This document shows positions 20,770-32,100 of a DNA stretch of 64,000 nt, one piece after another. Every line of letters starts with the position of its first letter. Positions within the stretch are counted from its first letter, which is position 1. The position numbers and the translations under genes were made by a program. Where the stretch lies: assembly GCA_037576195.1 (NCBI GenBank), contig CM075102.1, positions 6,820,001-6,884,000 on the forward strand, read 5' to 3'. The DNA comes from Phytoseiulus persimilis. Taxonomy: Eukaryota > Arthropoda > Arachnida > Mesostigmata > Phytoseiidae. The notes beneath the pieces were generated by a model, which saw only the letters and a list, made by a program, of their open reading frames with translations, was not told the DNA's origin and made no database searches.

Positions 20770-23700
20770 TCAGTGCGGTCGATATCGGTCCGGTGGAACA
20801 CCGGCCGTAACTCGACTGGATCTTCGTATCCGTTCCTGAGGGAGATCCTCTTGAGCTTCCTCAAAGGTCTCTGAGGCGTCCTCAAACAATGCTGAGTCGG
20901 CTTGATTTCCATCACCAGTATTTTGGGATGGCACTAGTACCGCCTGATCAGAAGGATTCTTATCTGGCTCGGGGTCTGCAAAAAGCAGGGCGGGATTCAG
21001 CTCATCGTCGGGCGATTCGGCCACGATTCCGCCGTTGAATCGCCTGAGCTGATTGTGGTGTCGCTTGGAAACTCCTTGCGGCAGTGCAACCATGGCAACC
21101 TTTCTTCCACAGAGTTTGACGATCTTGCCCAGACTCCATTTCTGGGTTCTGTTATACACTCGAGCCATGACCCCGTCGCCGATGCTGAACCTGGACGTAT
21201 TCTGCGATTTGTTGTTCCCGGATTCAGTTTCATGTTCGGAATAGTGCGTGGACTGCGGTTGTTCGCTGAGCAGGTCCAGGCGACAGCGGATTTGACGACC
21301 GATCATAGCCTCGGCTGGTGTCCTGTTTGTTGTCGAGTTCGCTACCATTCGATATTGAAACAGGAACCTTTGCAGCGCGGTATGAAGGTCTCTCTCTCCT
21401 CCACTCTTGATTTTCTTCAATCCCTGTTTGACAGTTTGCACGTACTTCTCAACTTGACCATTTGAGGCCGGGCTGTACGGAGGGCAAGTTTTATGGATTA
21501 TGCCGTTTCCACGACAGAATTTGTTGAAATCTTGTGAAGCGAATGTCGGGTCGTTATCGGAGACGATGACCTTGGGCAACCCGAACCTCGCGATGACCTC
21601 TCTGAGGTGTTTAAGAGTCGTATAAGTTGTTTTCGTGGTTGATGCGAAGACTTCTAACCATTTAGAATTTGCATCGACGAGCAGGAAAAGGTACTTCCCG
21701 TCAACGGGGCCAGCATAGTCGATATGCACCCGATCCATGGGGTGCTCAGCGGGCATCCACGGATGATACGATCTCGGAGGTAGTCTTGCGTGTTCAGCGC
21801 AGACCATGCATTCCTTCACCAGCTTTTCGATTTCAGAATTTAAGCTCTCCCACCACACGTAACGTCTTGCGAGCTCCTTCATCTTGTCGACGCCGAAGTG
21901 TCCCTCGTGCAGGGCCACCAGGATTTCGGGACGACAGGACGACGGGATCACGACCCGATGTCCACGGAAGATCGCACCGTTGATTGTTGAGAACTCGGAG
22001 ATGTCGAGTTTCCAAAACGTTTTCGCCGATGCCGTTGAACCTTCAAGGCATTTAAGCAGCGGTTTCAGAATTCCACAATTCCGAGTTTCTCTTGCGATTC
22101 TAAGTAGGTCGATCGGGACGTTGTCGGTGACTTCCATCAGAAAGACATCTTCAGCCTCTTGCCTGATGAGAAACTGCTCACTCTTCACCGGCAGTCGCGA
22201 GAGCATGTCAGCGTTCCCGTGATCATTCGTGTTACGGTAGACTATGTCGTAACTGAACGATTGTAGAAACATGCTGTAATTCATCATCCGCATTGCAGCG
22301 AGCGGCGGGAGCGCTTTCGATGGTGAGAATATAGAAACCAAGGGTTTGCTATCTGTAATCAAGGTGAATCTTCTCCCAAACAAGTAGTAGAAGAATCGAC
22401 TCATCCCTTCCTTTATGCCAAGAGCTTCTCTTTCGAGTGGAGTGTACCTTTTCTCCACCTCCGTCAGGGTTCTGGAATAGTAAGCGATAGGACGCTCCGT
22501 TTCGTCGTCGTAGCGGTGGGAAAGGACGGCTGAAATTCCATACGATGAAGCATCCGTAGCCAACAAGAGGGTCTTTTCTGGATCAAATGGCACGAGAACT
22601 CTTGTGGAGCACATTTCGGATTTCACAGCTTCGAACGATTTGTTCATTTCTTGGGACCAAACAAACGGTTTCTGGCCACCTCCTTGGAAAGCTTTGTAGA
22701 GCGGATGCGCCAGATCGGCAAGTTGCGGTGCGAATGAAGAGTAGAACTGGATCATCCCGATGAAACTTCGCAATTCGGAGACAGACTGGGGAACTGGAGC
22801 TTGCTTGAAACATGATATCTTGTCATCACACTTGTGAATCTCTTGATGCTTTAAACGGAACCCGCAGAACTGTATCTCCTCCGCGAAAAACTTGCATTTC
22901 TGTAGATTTAGTCGAATATTATGAGTGTTCAGGCGCTGTAGAACAGTCTCCAGGCGCTTCAAGTGGTCTTCATCAGTCGACGCAGTCACGACGATGTCGT
23001 CGATAACGACCTCAACACCATTGATGCCTGCTAGTATGCCTTCCATAAACCGTTGCCAAATAGCCGGCGCGGACGCAAGGCCGTTACACATGCGTTTGAA
23101 ACGGTACAAACCGCGATGTGTGTTGACGGTGACGAATTTCTGGTCCTCCTCTCGGATAGGCATGTGTAAGAACGCGTTGGAAATGTCGAGTTTCGTGAAT
23201 CGCTTGCCGATTCCAATGTTGTCAAGAGCATAACGAATGTTTTTCAGCGGGTGGTCATCCACCAAGAGATGTTGGTTTAGACCGATCTTGAAGTCTCCGC
23301 ACACTCTTGCCCTTCGCTTCACGTTGTCTCCTTTACCTCGGAGCGCGATGACCACCGGATGAGCCCACTCGCTTGCGTTGATTTTCTCGATGACGTCGAA
23401 TTTCTCCAGTTGATCGAGCTCTTCATCGACGAGCGGCATCAAAGCGTGTGGCACGGGTCGAGGGCGGAAGTGTGCTGGTTTTGGATTTCCCCTAAGATGC
23501 AATGCAGCCTCGACAGTTGGAATCTTCCCGATGCCTTCCTTGGAGAGGTTAGGATACTTGAGAAGAAGTGATTTTGCTTCTTGCTCGTAATCGATTCCGT
23601 TGTGGTAGCACCGATCGAACCCAAAGGAAGTCGGTTTGATACTCCGCAGCCATGATCTTCCAAACAGAGTGGGAAAGTTGGGTCGATCAATAAGGTAGAG

Positions 23701-24813
23701 TTTCAAGTTTTCTGACCGGTTTTCGAGGGTCACTGGAACCAGGGCGTAAGAATGTGGTTCAAAATTTTCACCGGTGGCAGTTCGAAGTCTGACGTCATTT
23801 GTATGCAGAACCTCGTTGGGAAACATTTTCCGGAACTTGTCCAGCGCCATGGCAGATATTCCGCTTCCTGTGTCCAATTCCATCGACACCTCACGATCAT
23901 AGATGCGCACATTCAAGTTCATCGGAGCTTTATCAAGTCCTTCGACAAAATTGAAGGGAACCTCCTCCAGCAAATGATGAGTCTGACCTGAACGGCACAC
24001 CAATGGGAGATGTCCTTTCTTCTTGCATAGACGACACTCAGCAGATTTGTGTGGGCAATCTGGAGCGAGGTGATTTGGGTTTCCACAGCGGTAGCATTTT
24101 CGGGACGAGTTTGGTCTTCGGGAATTTCCGCGATCATTGGAATTCTTGGGCATGGGTCGGCATGCCTTGTTGCCAACGTGAACCCTGTTGACGTTCTCCA
24201 TTTTCGCGGGATCATTGTGAGAATTCCGAAGCTTGGATGTAGCTTTTTTCGCTCGCAACAGTTCGTTCGTAATGTTGAACACATCGGCCAAGTCTTTCGA
24301 AGCCGCGCACTTGACCAGAATCGCTTGTTGAGTAGTATGGTCGTCGAGTCCACCTATGAACTGCTCGATGAGGTTCATCTGGAGTTCTTCGCCCGTCCAT
24401 TTGCAGTTCCGGCCAGCAGTGCGGATGCGAGCTTCGTAATCGTCGAGAGTTTCGCCCGAGCTTTGTCGGACTCTTCGGAATTCCAGACGCACGTTCCATA
24501 TATTCTCGCCCGGCTCGTAGATTTTCTTGAGCAGTGCGGTGATTTCTTCGTATTTGAGTGTATTCGGCGTTTTATCCGAAGGAACTTTGTCGTAGAGCCT
24601 CTTGAAAGCTGTAGCACCCATGAACGCGAGAATGGCGCAGTGTTTCTCCTCGGTCGAAGTTTTCTTCTCGTAGAGCAAGTAGTTCTCGAGACGACATAGC
24701 CAAGATGAGAACCGCTCATTTCGCGGTTCAAACGGCGCGAATGTTGCACTGGATGCAGGCATAACAGAATCTCGACCTTGGTTCGCCGAATCGGAAGTAC
24801 ACTTTCGATTCAA
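20770..24813 (-). CDS. Gypsy 1 Gag-Pol polyprotein (1347 aa)
   Basis: One uninterrupted frame. The gag domain occupies roughly the first 220 residues, then two zinc knuckles (CYRCGNPNHLAPDC and CRLCKKKGHLPLVC) at about residues 245-280. The aspartic protease follows (LDTGSGISAM). The reverse transcriptase has RVCGDFKIGLNQ, LDISNAFLHM and a VIDDIVV active site in place of the usual YVDD. RNase H has LATDASSYGI, LEREALGI and ITDSKPL. Integrase has an HHCC zinc segment (HEGHFGVDK...CMVC) and a complete D,D,E set (IDYAGPV, VSDNDPTF, GQVEKYVQ). Gag and pol are fused without a frameshift, as in some Ty3/gypsy lineages. There is no env gene. All catalytic residues are present, so the copy may be competent. 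Confidence 0.92.
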   Translation of the reverse strand: MNRKCTSDSANQGRDSVMPASSATFAPFEPRNERFSSWLCRLENYLLYEKKTSTEEKHCAILAFMGATAFKRLYDKVPSDKTPNTLKYEEITALLKKIYEPGENIWNVRLEFRRVRQSSGETLDDYEARIRTAGRNCKWTGEELQMNLIEQFIGGLDDHTTQQAILVKCAASKDLADVFNITNELLRAKKATSKLRNSHNDPAKMENVNRVHVGNKACRPMPKNSNDRGNSRRPNSSRKCYRCGNPNHLAPDCPHKSAECRLCKKKGHLPLVCRSGQTHHLLEEVPFNFVEGLDKAPMNLNVRIYDREVSMELDTGSGISAMALDKFRKMFPNEVLHTNDVRLRTATGENFEPHSYALVPVTLENRSENLKLYLIDRPNFPTLFGRSWLRSIKPTSFGFDRCYHNGIDYEQEAKSLLLKYPNLSKEGIGKIPTVEAALHLRGNPKPAHFRPRPVPHALMPLVDEELDQLEKFDVIEKINASEWAHPVVIALRGKGDNVKRRARVCGDFKIGLNQHLLVDDHPLKNIRYALDNIGIGKRFTKLDISNAFLHMPIREEDQKFVTVNTHRGLYRFKRMCNGLASAPAIWQRFMEGILAGINGVEVVIDDIVVTASTDEDHLKRLETVLQRLNTHNIRLNLQKCKFFAEEIQFCGFRLKHQEIHKCDDKISCFKQAPVPQSVSELRSFIGMIQFYSSFAPQLADLAHPLYKAFQGGGQKPFVWSQEMNKSFEAVKSEMCSTRVLVPFDPEKTLLLATDASSYGISAVLSHRYDDETERPIAYYSRTLTEVEKRYTPLEREALGIKEGMSRFFYYLFGRRFTLITDSKPLVSIFSPSKALPPLAAMRMMNYSMFLQSFSYDIVYRNTNDHGNADMLSRLPVKSEQFLIRQEAEDVFLMEVTDNVPIDLLRIARETRNCGILKPLLKCLEGSTASAKTFWKLDISEFSTINGAIFRGHRVVIPSSCRPEILVALHEGHFGVDKMKELARRYVWWESLNSEIEKLVKECMVCAEHARLPPRSYHPWMPAEHPMDRVHIDYAGPVDGKYLFLLVDANSKWLEVFASTTKTTYTTLKHLREVIARFGLPKVIVSDNDPTFASQDFNKFCRGNGIIHKTCPPYSPASNGQVEKYVQTVKQGLKKIKSGGERDLHTALQRFLFQYRMVANSTTNRTPAEAMIGRQIRCRLDLLSEQPQSTHYSEHETESGNNKSQNTSRFSIGDGVMARVYNRTQKWSLGKIVKLCGRKVAMVALPQGVSKRHHNQLRRFNGGIVAESPDDELNPALLFADPEPDKNPSDQAVLVPSQNTGDGNQADSALFEDASETFEEAQEDLPQERIRRSSRVTAGVPPDRYRPH

Positions 24814-24830
24814 CCGTCTTCGTCGCCAGT

Positions 24831-25012
24831 TGTTAACTTTTTGTAACTTAAGTGGGTTCTTTCGAGATATTCAAAAATCCGACAGGGACAACACGAGGCC
24901 TGAGTTGGCTGCTACAACGAGACTGGTGTCACGTGGAAAGGGTGTGACACTTCTTTTTATTCACGTTGTGTGGCGGTAGCGTTCGAACGTGTAGGAGATA
25001 CTAACTCTAACA
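24831..25012 (-). repeat. Gypsy 1 5' LTR
   Basis: 182 bp, with no difference seen from the other LTR. It is followed outward by the ATCAA target duplication. Confidence 0.93.
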
Positions 25013-25382
25013 ATCAAAGTCAGTGCCAGGTCTTTGTTTATATCCTCTTACCACGAGCCTAGCCTTCCTTTTGATTATGTTATTGTCCTTGTCCGTTTTC
25101 AACGAGAAAACCTATCTGTTCGTCAGAACGTTCTGTCCGCGTTCTGGGTCTACCAATTTGTAGACCTGATTGGTTCTAAAGGAGTCCAATTCTAATGCCA
25201 TTGGCGCAAGCCATTCATTCTTATACTTTGAGCGATACACGTCTGCTAGGTTAAGAGGCACGTCTGCCTGTGAGTTGAACCTGCCTAGGGGGTCGCTAGT
25301 TTCATGATTTGTAGTACTACTTGTTACATTGTAGGCTATCCCTGCCTCAAGTTGGCTCGGCTTCTTTGAGGTTCTCCTATCC

Positions 25383-26433
25383 CTAAAGTTGTTTCTGCGT
25401 CCCTCGGTTTGTGCATCCATCCGGTTTGTGGCCAGTGATCAACTCGAATGGGGACTTCCCAGTGGGCTCGTGCTCCTTGGTGGCGTTGAGACAAAAAGTC
25501 CCAAAATTTATCGCCTCAGCCCAGACTCCTTTTCCGAGGTTGCTGTCAAGGATAATTGTCCTTGCAAGGTTAAGCAACGTGCGATTCAGACGCTCGCTTA
25601 CAGCGTTATGCATCGGAGTGTACGGAGCACTGTAGGAGTAATCACATCCTGTTGATTCAAAGAGGGCTTGTAGCCTCTTGTTTTGAAACTCTGAGCCGCC
25701 ATCCGAGTGAAAATGGTATACCTGCTGTCCTGATCTCAGCCTGAACCACTTGAGGAAGTCCCGGATCCGATCAAAGACCTCAGCTTTGTTGTGTAGGGAG
25801 TAGACCTTTCGGAATCGGCTATAATCGTCAGTCCAGTCAGGAAGGCGTACTGACGAAGCAGACATCGCTGTTGATCCATCCAATACGAGGGGCGCGTGAG
25901 CTGCTGGGTTTCGGCCGAAAGCTAGCTCTTGGCATTTTCCCTTTTACACAGCTATCACAGCCAAGGAAATCTTGGAGCACGTCATATCCTTGACGCTGCA
26001 GCATTGACTTGAGCCATTCGATGTTGATATGAGCGAAATTCCGGTGCATGATAGTGAGGCTGATCTTTTTCTTCAGCTCGTTGTTCTCGGCGTTGTTCCC
26101 CTCAGCAAAATCTACGGCATACAAGAGGTAAAGGCCCTTCTTTCTTGTTGCACAAATGGTCACCTCTCCTTGAGTCATACGGACTGTCCTTCTGGAGATC
26201 CTGATTTCGAAGTCCTCATCAGTGAGTTTCGAGACTGATATGAGATTTCGGCGGAGTTGGACTGTTATCGGCTTTCCTTCCTGAATGAATGTCACGTGGA
26301 CGGTTCCGGACCCAGGAGCGCTCAGGGTTCGGGAACCTCCTAGTCTTACTTGACGTAGTTGTTCAAATGGTATGTAGTCGGACATGTGCTCGCGAGAATT
26401 ACACATGTGGTAATTTGTTCCGGAGTCCACCAC
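25383..26433 (-). pseudogene. Copia 1 protease and integrase
   Basis: Opens with the aspartic-protease motif VDSGTNYHM, then the GAG-pre-integrase zinc segment (H...H and CDSCVKGKM), then the integrase core. A small indel near 25850 shifts the frame. The D,D,E residues are visible as INSDV, FHSDGGSEF and AVSERLNR. The frame ends early after FELITGHKP because of a short deletion compared with copia 2. Confidence 0.75.
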
Positions 26434-27632
26434 TTATTCGTTGTCAGGTGTCACAATGTGGGACTCTGCACTCTTCGTTTCACAGTTCAGGATCTCAACT
26501 ACATCAGCTTCTGTGTGATGTGCCCTTGCGTGTTGTGGGCGTTGGCGGTTAAAGGGTCTCCTTCCGCCGCGCCGAGATTGCTGGTTTCGTCTGGTTGGCT
26601 GCGAAGATTGTGAGCGATTCGGGTGTTGCTGTTGGACTCTTCCTTGGTTTTCACTCCCTTGAGGGGTACGGCACTGTGCGCGTACATGACCTGGGCGACC
26701 ACATCCATAGCAGACCTTGGTTGGTGTGCCAGTCGGCATCCTGCCTCCTCTGGGTCTGTTGTTGAACGTCCTTCGGGTGGGTCGTCTACCTGACGGGCCC
26801 CGAAGTCGCGAGAATAGAGCTGTTACTTCACTAGTATCGAATTTTCCTCTTCGAATTGCTTCCATCTCAATGGCTGATGTTAAGTGGACGAGGGATTGAG
26901 CTGTCTCATCTCTGTCAGTAAAGCTCTGCTTGAACGATTCCCAGTTTGGTGACAGACTCGGGAGCAGAATCGTGATTTTCAAGTCAGAGGGCAGGGAATT
27001 CCTGGGGCTTCACAGCGGCTCAATATCTTGTTGAACCTGAGCAGATTTTCGCCAGCGCTTTTGTTGGACAAATACCTGTAGGTGGTGAACTTTGACAGTG
27101 CCACTCTCTTCAGGCCTCCATGTGCACTGTTGAATCGTCCCGTGATGTCCCTCCACATTTCAGGGGCATCAACCGTCTCAGCGTTGGCATGGAAAAGCGA
27201 GGTCGCTAGATCAGATTGGAGTGAAGCAAAGAGAGTATAGCGTGCAGCACGGTTTCCTGCCTCGAATTTTCTTTTCTGGATTTTTGCGGCTGCACTCTTC
27301 GCCGTGGTCGGTGGTGGTATTAGATTTTCCATCGTCATGTCTAGGGCGAATGGATCAGCGTCCAGTGCTGCAGAAATCATTACTCGCCATTCGGTGTAGT
27401 TTGCTCCATCCAGTTTCAGTTTCACCAGATCTCTTGCTCGGTGTCTTGAGCCCATATTGAAGTCGTTCAAGTCCTTGTCAGTGTCGTAAGTGGTCCCAAT
27501 GGTTTTCTGGCTGAAGTCCAACGCCTCATCACCCGTTTTCGCAGAATGTCCTGGCATTTCTTCTCCAACCTCACTAAAGCCGTGGGAGCTGCTGGAATCC
27601 TCTTGTGTTCGTTGACTCTCGACTGGATCCAT
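26434..27632 (-). pseudogene. Copia 1 gag, one frameshift
   Basis: Starts MDPVESQRTQEDSSS at 27632. The N-terminal domain (LKLDGANYTEWRVMISAALDADP) is the copia gag-like fold, shared with the gag at 46610. A one-base shift near 26995 moves to the frame starting at 26982, which carries the rest of the capsid and one CCHC knuckle (CYGCGRPGHVRAQC) in an Arg/Gln-rich tail. A TAA at 26436-26434 separates it from the protease; in copia 2 the same place is an uninterrupted Phe codon. Confidence 0.8.
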
Positions 27633-27743
27633 CTTCTTGTCGCACCTTGTAGTACCTTCACCGGCAGGTCACTTTACACGAGAGTCACAGTGTTCACTTC
27701 CAAACGACAGTGTCCACAGAGTCGTATCGTGCGCAATAACGAT

Positions 27744-28090
27744 TGTTGGATTTTCTTTCCCTGAAGGCAGTCGGCAGACACTGATCTGGAATGTTCTCTG
27801 GAAGCTGGAAGATCACGGCACCAAATAAACAGACAGAGTTCCGGTCAGGGAATGCGTAGCTCCTCAGGAGCGAAGCTTCTTTATTAGCAGTATATATACC
27901 AGTAGGGAAAGCTTGAGCTGACCGGGGCCTGGCTCGAAGCGGGTAGCCTTCGAGCCAAGGCTACGCGTCTTAGCTCGGCGCTGCAATCCCGTGGCGTAAT
28001 CACGCGCATGGCTTGTCCTTGTCCCCGTTACGGGTGTGAGTAGTTGGGACATGTTTCAGATACTGAAGTGTAACGATATTTCTCAACAGG
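27744..28090 (-). repeat. Copia 1 5' LTR
   Basis: A 347-bp copy with intact TGTTG/CAACA ends. It contains a short TATATATA segment and, read on the minus strand, an AATAAA-type signal, matching the promoter and polyadenylation layout of an LTR. Gag starts 112 bp inside. Confidence 0.9.
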
Positions 28091-29112
28091 TATCTGGATA
28101 TTTCGGCGGAGAGCTACAACACGATGCGACCAATCCTGGAGGACGAATTTGGAGATGAGGATCTGGCCGAGGTCTGCCATCTGCGCGCCGTGGACAGCAT
28201 TTTAGCATCAGGAGAGAACATCAGATATGATAAGTTACCTAAATTTGTCGATTCGATCTCACAACACATTTTAGCTACGATAGCATTAGGGGAGTCTTTC
28301 ATGACACTTTCCCCGGCGTATGCGGAGAGAATTTCAGGTAAGCTTTCCAGAGGATTGCAGAGAGAATTCATGAAAATTTTCAGAGACAAAAACAGACAAA
28401 CACACACGTGCAAGCTCGAGGCTCTCCTTCCTTCAGGAGGAGGCCCGTACTGCCGGAGCCCTGAGCGCGACTGAAGAATCCCATTCCAGACCGACGGGAG
28501 GGGATGGCCTTCGTATGGGGAAATTTAATTCCGACTCGCAGAGCTCGAGTACTCGTTCGTTCAACCACTATAGCGGTCATCCGCGGCCGATGGCGTCACA
28601 GTTTACGGCAAGCAACTGTCAACAGCAGTCGTCTCGTAATTCGTCGAACAACTTTCACCTAGCATCCCAGCCAACGTTCCAACACCGCGAAACCCCTCCG
28701 GAGCCGAAACGGAAACTGAAGGTCGGTTGCACATTCTGCGAAGGAGCCGTTCAGATGCCCGGCGCAGCTAACGCCTCAAGAGAGGAAGGACAGAGCCACG
28801 GCAGCTAAGGCTTGCCTCAAGTGCTTGAAGCTTAACCACGAAGCCAAGAGCTGCAAAGAGGCGTTCAGGAAAACTTGCCGTTTCTGCAAAGGCAAACATT
28901 ATTCGATCATTTGCAGCAAAGCACCGGTCGACATGCTCGACAAGAAGTCAAGAGTCTCCAGTGTCAATCTCAAGACAGAGAGCAACGACACCCCAGTCTT
29001 CCTATGGACAGCACATGTGTGGGCGGAGGCGAACGGGAAGCGGGTACTGTGCAGAGTACTAGTGGATCCAGGCGGTCAATCCAGCCATATCACCAATACC
29101 ATGGTGAAATAA
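28091..29112 (+). pseudogene. BEL/Pao 1 gag C-terminal part, zinc knuckles and protease
   Basis: Coding resumes immediately after the copia LTR with YLDISAESYNTM and LEDEFGDEDL, continuing the gag capsid. CCHC-type knuckles follow (CLKLNHEAKSC; CRFCKGKHYSIIC). A protease-like LVDPGGQSSHI motif near 29060 keeps the catalytic Asp but has Pro where the family usually has Ser or Thr. Frames shift near 28475 and 28800, and a stop lies at 29110. Confidence 0.65.
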
Positions 29113-32100
29113 CTGGGCTCGAAGCCAGAGGCTCACATTGACTTGGCAATGTCGACGGCAGGGGGACGCGTCACGAACATCCACAATGGCGGAGTTCACA
29201 GCGTAACGCTGCGTAGTCGATTTGATGAGCAGAAGAAGGTTCAGCTGAAAGCGATAGAGCTGAAGTGTCTGTCAGGAGCGAAATTTCCATTCTTAAAGGA
29301 GGACTTTGGCTATAGCCCGATCGCCGACCGCGTTTCAGAGGGTCAACTGGAGATGGTGGATATCTTTATCGGGTCAGAAAACCTGGCAAAAATCGAATTC
29401 GAGAAGCCTCAGGCGTACGACGAAATTTTCGCATTTCGCTCGGTATTCAGCTGGATTTTCGGAGGTACCTGCGGTGCAACTCCAAAGCCGCCAGCAACAG
29501 CGAGATTCTGCGGTTTCGAGATTTTCCAGGCGACGCGCCGACACGAAGCTCCGTTAGACGGAGATGCAATTCCGGAGGATGAGGAGGGGGAGAGCGTATC
29601 ATCAATGAACTAAAAGAGAGCGCGGACCTTGGAAGACATCAAGTTTCTGTTGCAATCAGAAGAGGTGAGCTTCGAAGACGAGTCTCAGGAGCTCGAAGAG
29701 GAGGAGGATGAGTTGAACAAAGCTCTTGTGGAAAATTTCAAGAAAACCACGAAACGTGACAGCTCAGGGCGTTACATATTACGTCTTTAACTCAAAGACA
29801 ACATCCTATCACTGGGCGACAACCACAACTTATCCTTATCGCTCCTCCACTCACTGCTGGAGAAGCTCAGGATTGATCCAGTTAAACTCCGGGCAGTCGA
29901 TGCTGAGATGAAGAAGTACTACGAGGACGGTTTCATCGAATCGGCAAAACCAAAGATGGAGAACCAGCTCGCACACTACCTTCCGGTACAAGCAGTCTTC
30001 AAGGCGAACCCAAGCGCACCCTCACAGCTGAAAACAAGGGTAGTTAAAGAAGCGAGCGCAAGACGTGCCAACGAAGCGGGTTTGAACGACGTTTCACACC
30101 AGGGTCCGTCTTAGCTTCCGTCGATCTTGAAGGTCGTCATGAAATTCAGGCAGTACAGGTACGCGATAACCGCGGACATCGAAAAAGCATTCAATCAATT
30201 CAAGATAGCGGAGGATGATCGTACGTTACTCCGTTTCCTCTGACCCATGGGCGTTTCGGACAATCCCAAGGCGAACGTAAAGGAATTCTGGACGAACTGT
30301 CTGGACTTCGGCTTGGTCTGCAGCCTTCACTGTCAAGGGGTCAGGCTCCATCTGGAGAACGCACAGCGTCGATACCCGGGGCAAAAGGGATTCATCAAGG
30401 AAATAGCGGATACCATTTACATGGATGACGTATGTTCCGGAGCCGACGACTTACCAGAAGCAAGGCGCCGAATAAGCCTATTGTTCGATGTATTCGAGGA
30501 CGGTCACTTCCCTTTGAAAAAATGGTCGGCAAACGACGAGTCGCTGGGCGACTCCATCGAACGAATTTCTCCGGTCCCAGACACAGCTGTCTCCACGGAC
30601 CAAGTCAACGGCAAATTCTTAGGAATATTGTGGAATCAACACACGGACGGATTGTCGGCTCCAGCAGCGAAAGCTCTGAGAGAGCTGAGCGAGCGTATTC
30701 CGTCGAAAAGAAAGCTCCTACGGGGCCTGGCGCAAGTGTATGACCCGCTCAATATCTTGGCGCCGACGACAATCCGAGCTAAGACACTTCTTCAACGTCT
30801 CTGGAAAAGCAAATGTTCTTGGGACACCGAGCTGGAGGAGTCGCTCAAATTACAATACAACGGCTTCGTCAAACTTTTGGAGGAAACTCGAGAGATCTCG
30901 ATTCAAAGAATCATGTGTCGGTCGAATTCAAAGGTGGTGAGGCGAGAACTGCACATTTTCAGCGACGCAAGTCTCGAGGCCTACGGATTCGTAGCCTACA
31001 TCCGAGAAGTAGTTCAAAATGAGGATCCGGAAATCAGTTTCGTCATGGCCAAAGGTTAGGTCGCTCCAGTCAAGCCGATGAACATTTGTCGCCTAGAACT
31101 TCTGGGAGCGCTCTTGGCGGCGAGATTGTTGGACACCCTCAAGAAGAGATTGGACTTCGAAATCAACTCGCATCATCTCTACACCGACAACTCCAGCGTT
31201 CTGGCCTGGGTAAACTCCCAGCCGGAAAATGGAAAGCCTACGTCGCCAACAGGATACGCCGAATCCACACGCTCACGGGAAAGGCGACCTGGAGCTTTGT
31301 GAAATCGGAGTTCAATAGCGTCGACATCGCCTCCAGGGGAGATGACATCCAGACGCCAGAGAAACAAAAACTTTGGCTGAGGGGGCCACAGTGGCTCTCG
31401 CTGAAGCAACGTCCGGTCTCCGAGCGACACCCGCTTGAATGTCGCGCACGCGAATTCGAGGCCGAAAGAAAAACCACAGTCTCGACTTGCTTGGTTTCGA
31501 ATGTCGTCAAGAAATCGAGCAAAATATTCTTCGAAGATCGTTTCCCATCGTTCGTTCAAGCCGTTCGTCTCTGGGCGTTTATGCTGCGCTTGAAAGCAAA
31601 GGTGGAGAAACTTGGAGCGGGTTTGAGGTCACAGCGACAAAGTGAACATGAGCCGTCGATGCAAGTTGAATCAAATTGCGAAAAGCTGAAAAAATCGAGC
31701 ATTTTGTACCAATATAACCCTTCCGTAGACAACGAGGGTCTCATAAGGTGCCGGTCCCGACTCGAGCGGTCTGAGGACTTGACAGACAATCAGAAATATC
31801 CGATTATCTTGCCACCGGCTTGTGGTTTCACCAAACTGGTGATAAGGGACATTAACGAGCGAAGATATTCCCACTCAGGAGGCATCGCGGCAACACTCCA
31901 CATGTTACGCCAGGACTTATTGGTGATTCATGCCAGGAAGCTCACGATGCAAGTACTCGTAGCGTGCCCGACGTGCAAAATCTTTCATAGCAAGTAGGCA
32001 TCGCTCCCAATCGCTCCGCTTCCAAGTTTTCGCATCGATAAAGCTCCTCCTTTTTTTCATACGGGATGCGACTTTGCGGGCCCATTCAGATACAAGAAAG

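Larger units (their letters stand above)
20530..25012 (-). mobile_element. Gypsy 1: Ty3/gypsy element inserted in copia 1 pol, probably intact
   Basis: Two 182-bp LTRs (20530-20711 and 24831-25012) appear identical base for base, with TG/CA ends, and are flanked by a perfect 5-bp duplication ATCAA (20525-20529, 25013-25017). A single long ORF fills the interior. A polypurine tract sits next to the 3' LTR (minus-strand AAGAAGGGGAGAG, about 20712-20724). The likely primer-binding region begins at 24830 (minus-strand ACTGGCGACG). Identical LTRs and an unbroken ORF imply a very recent insertion. Confidence 0.92.
19187..25420 (-). pseudogene. Copia 1 reverse transcriptase-RNase H, split by gypsy 1
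   Basis: The upstream piece (25112-25420) holds the linker and the start of RT (EWLAPMALELDSF). A TAG follows in place of the usual Trp before VFSLK, then the frame continues to the gypsy insertion point at about 25017. It resumes at 20524 with SLFSPVAKFDTIRTV and runs open to 19187: DIGTAFL, the YVDD catalytic site, then RNase H (DADWGG, STLESEIVA, VDNTGC). Apart from the TAG and the insertion, RT and RNase H are complete. The last residues overlap the env-like ORF in another frame. Confidence 0.82.
13462..28090 (-). mobile_element. Copia 1: large Ty1/copia element with env-like gene and antisense membrane-protein genes
   Basis: Bounded by two direct LTRs (13462-13806 and 27744-28090) and flanked by GGCAT (13457-13461) and GGTAT (28091-28095), a near-perfect 5-bp duplication inside BEL gag. 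Removing the inserted gypsy (20530-25012 plus one target duplication), the element is about 10.1 kb, roughly twice a usual copia element. Sense order on the minus strand: LTR, gag, protease-integrase, reverse transcriptase-RNase H, env-like ORF, a region with two antisense genes, a further sense ORF, LTR. Gag and pol carry a few stops or shifts, so this copy is inactive. Confidence 0.88.
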
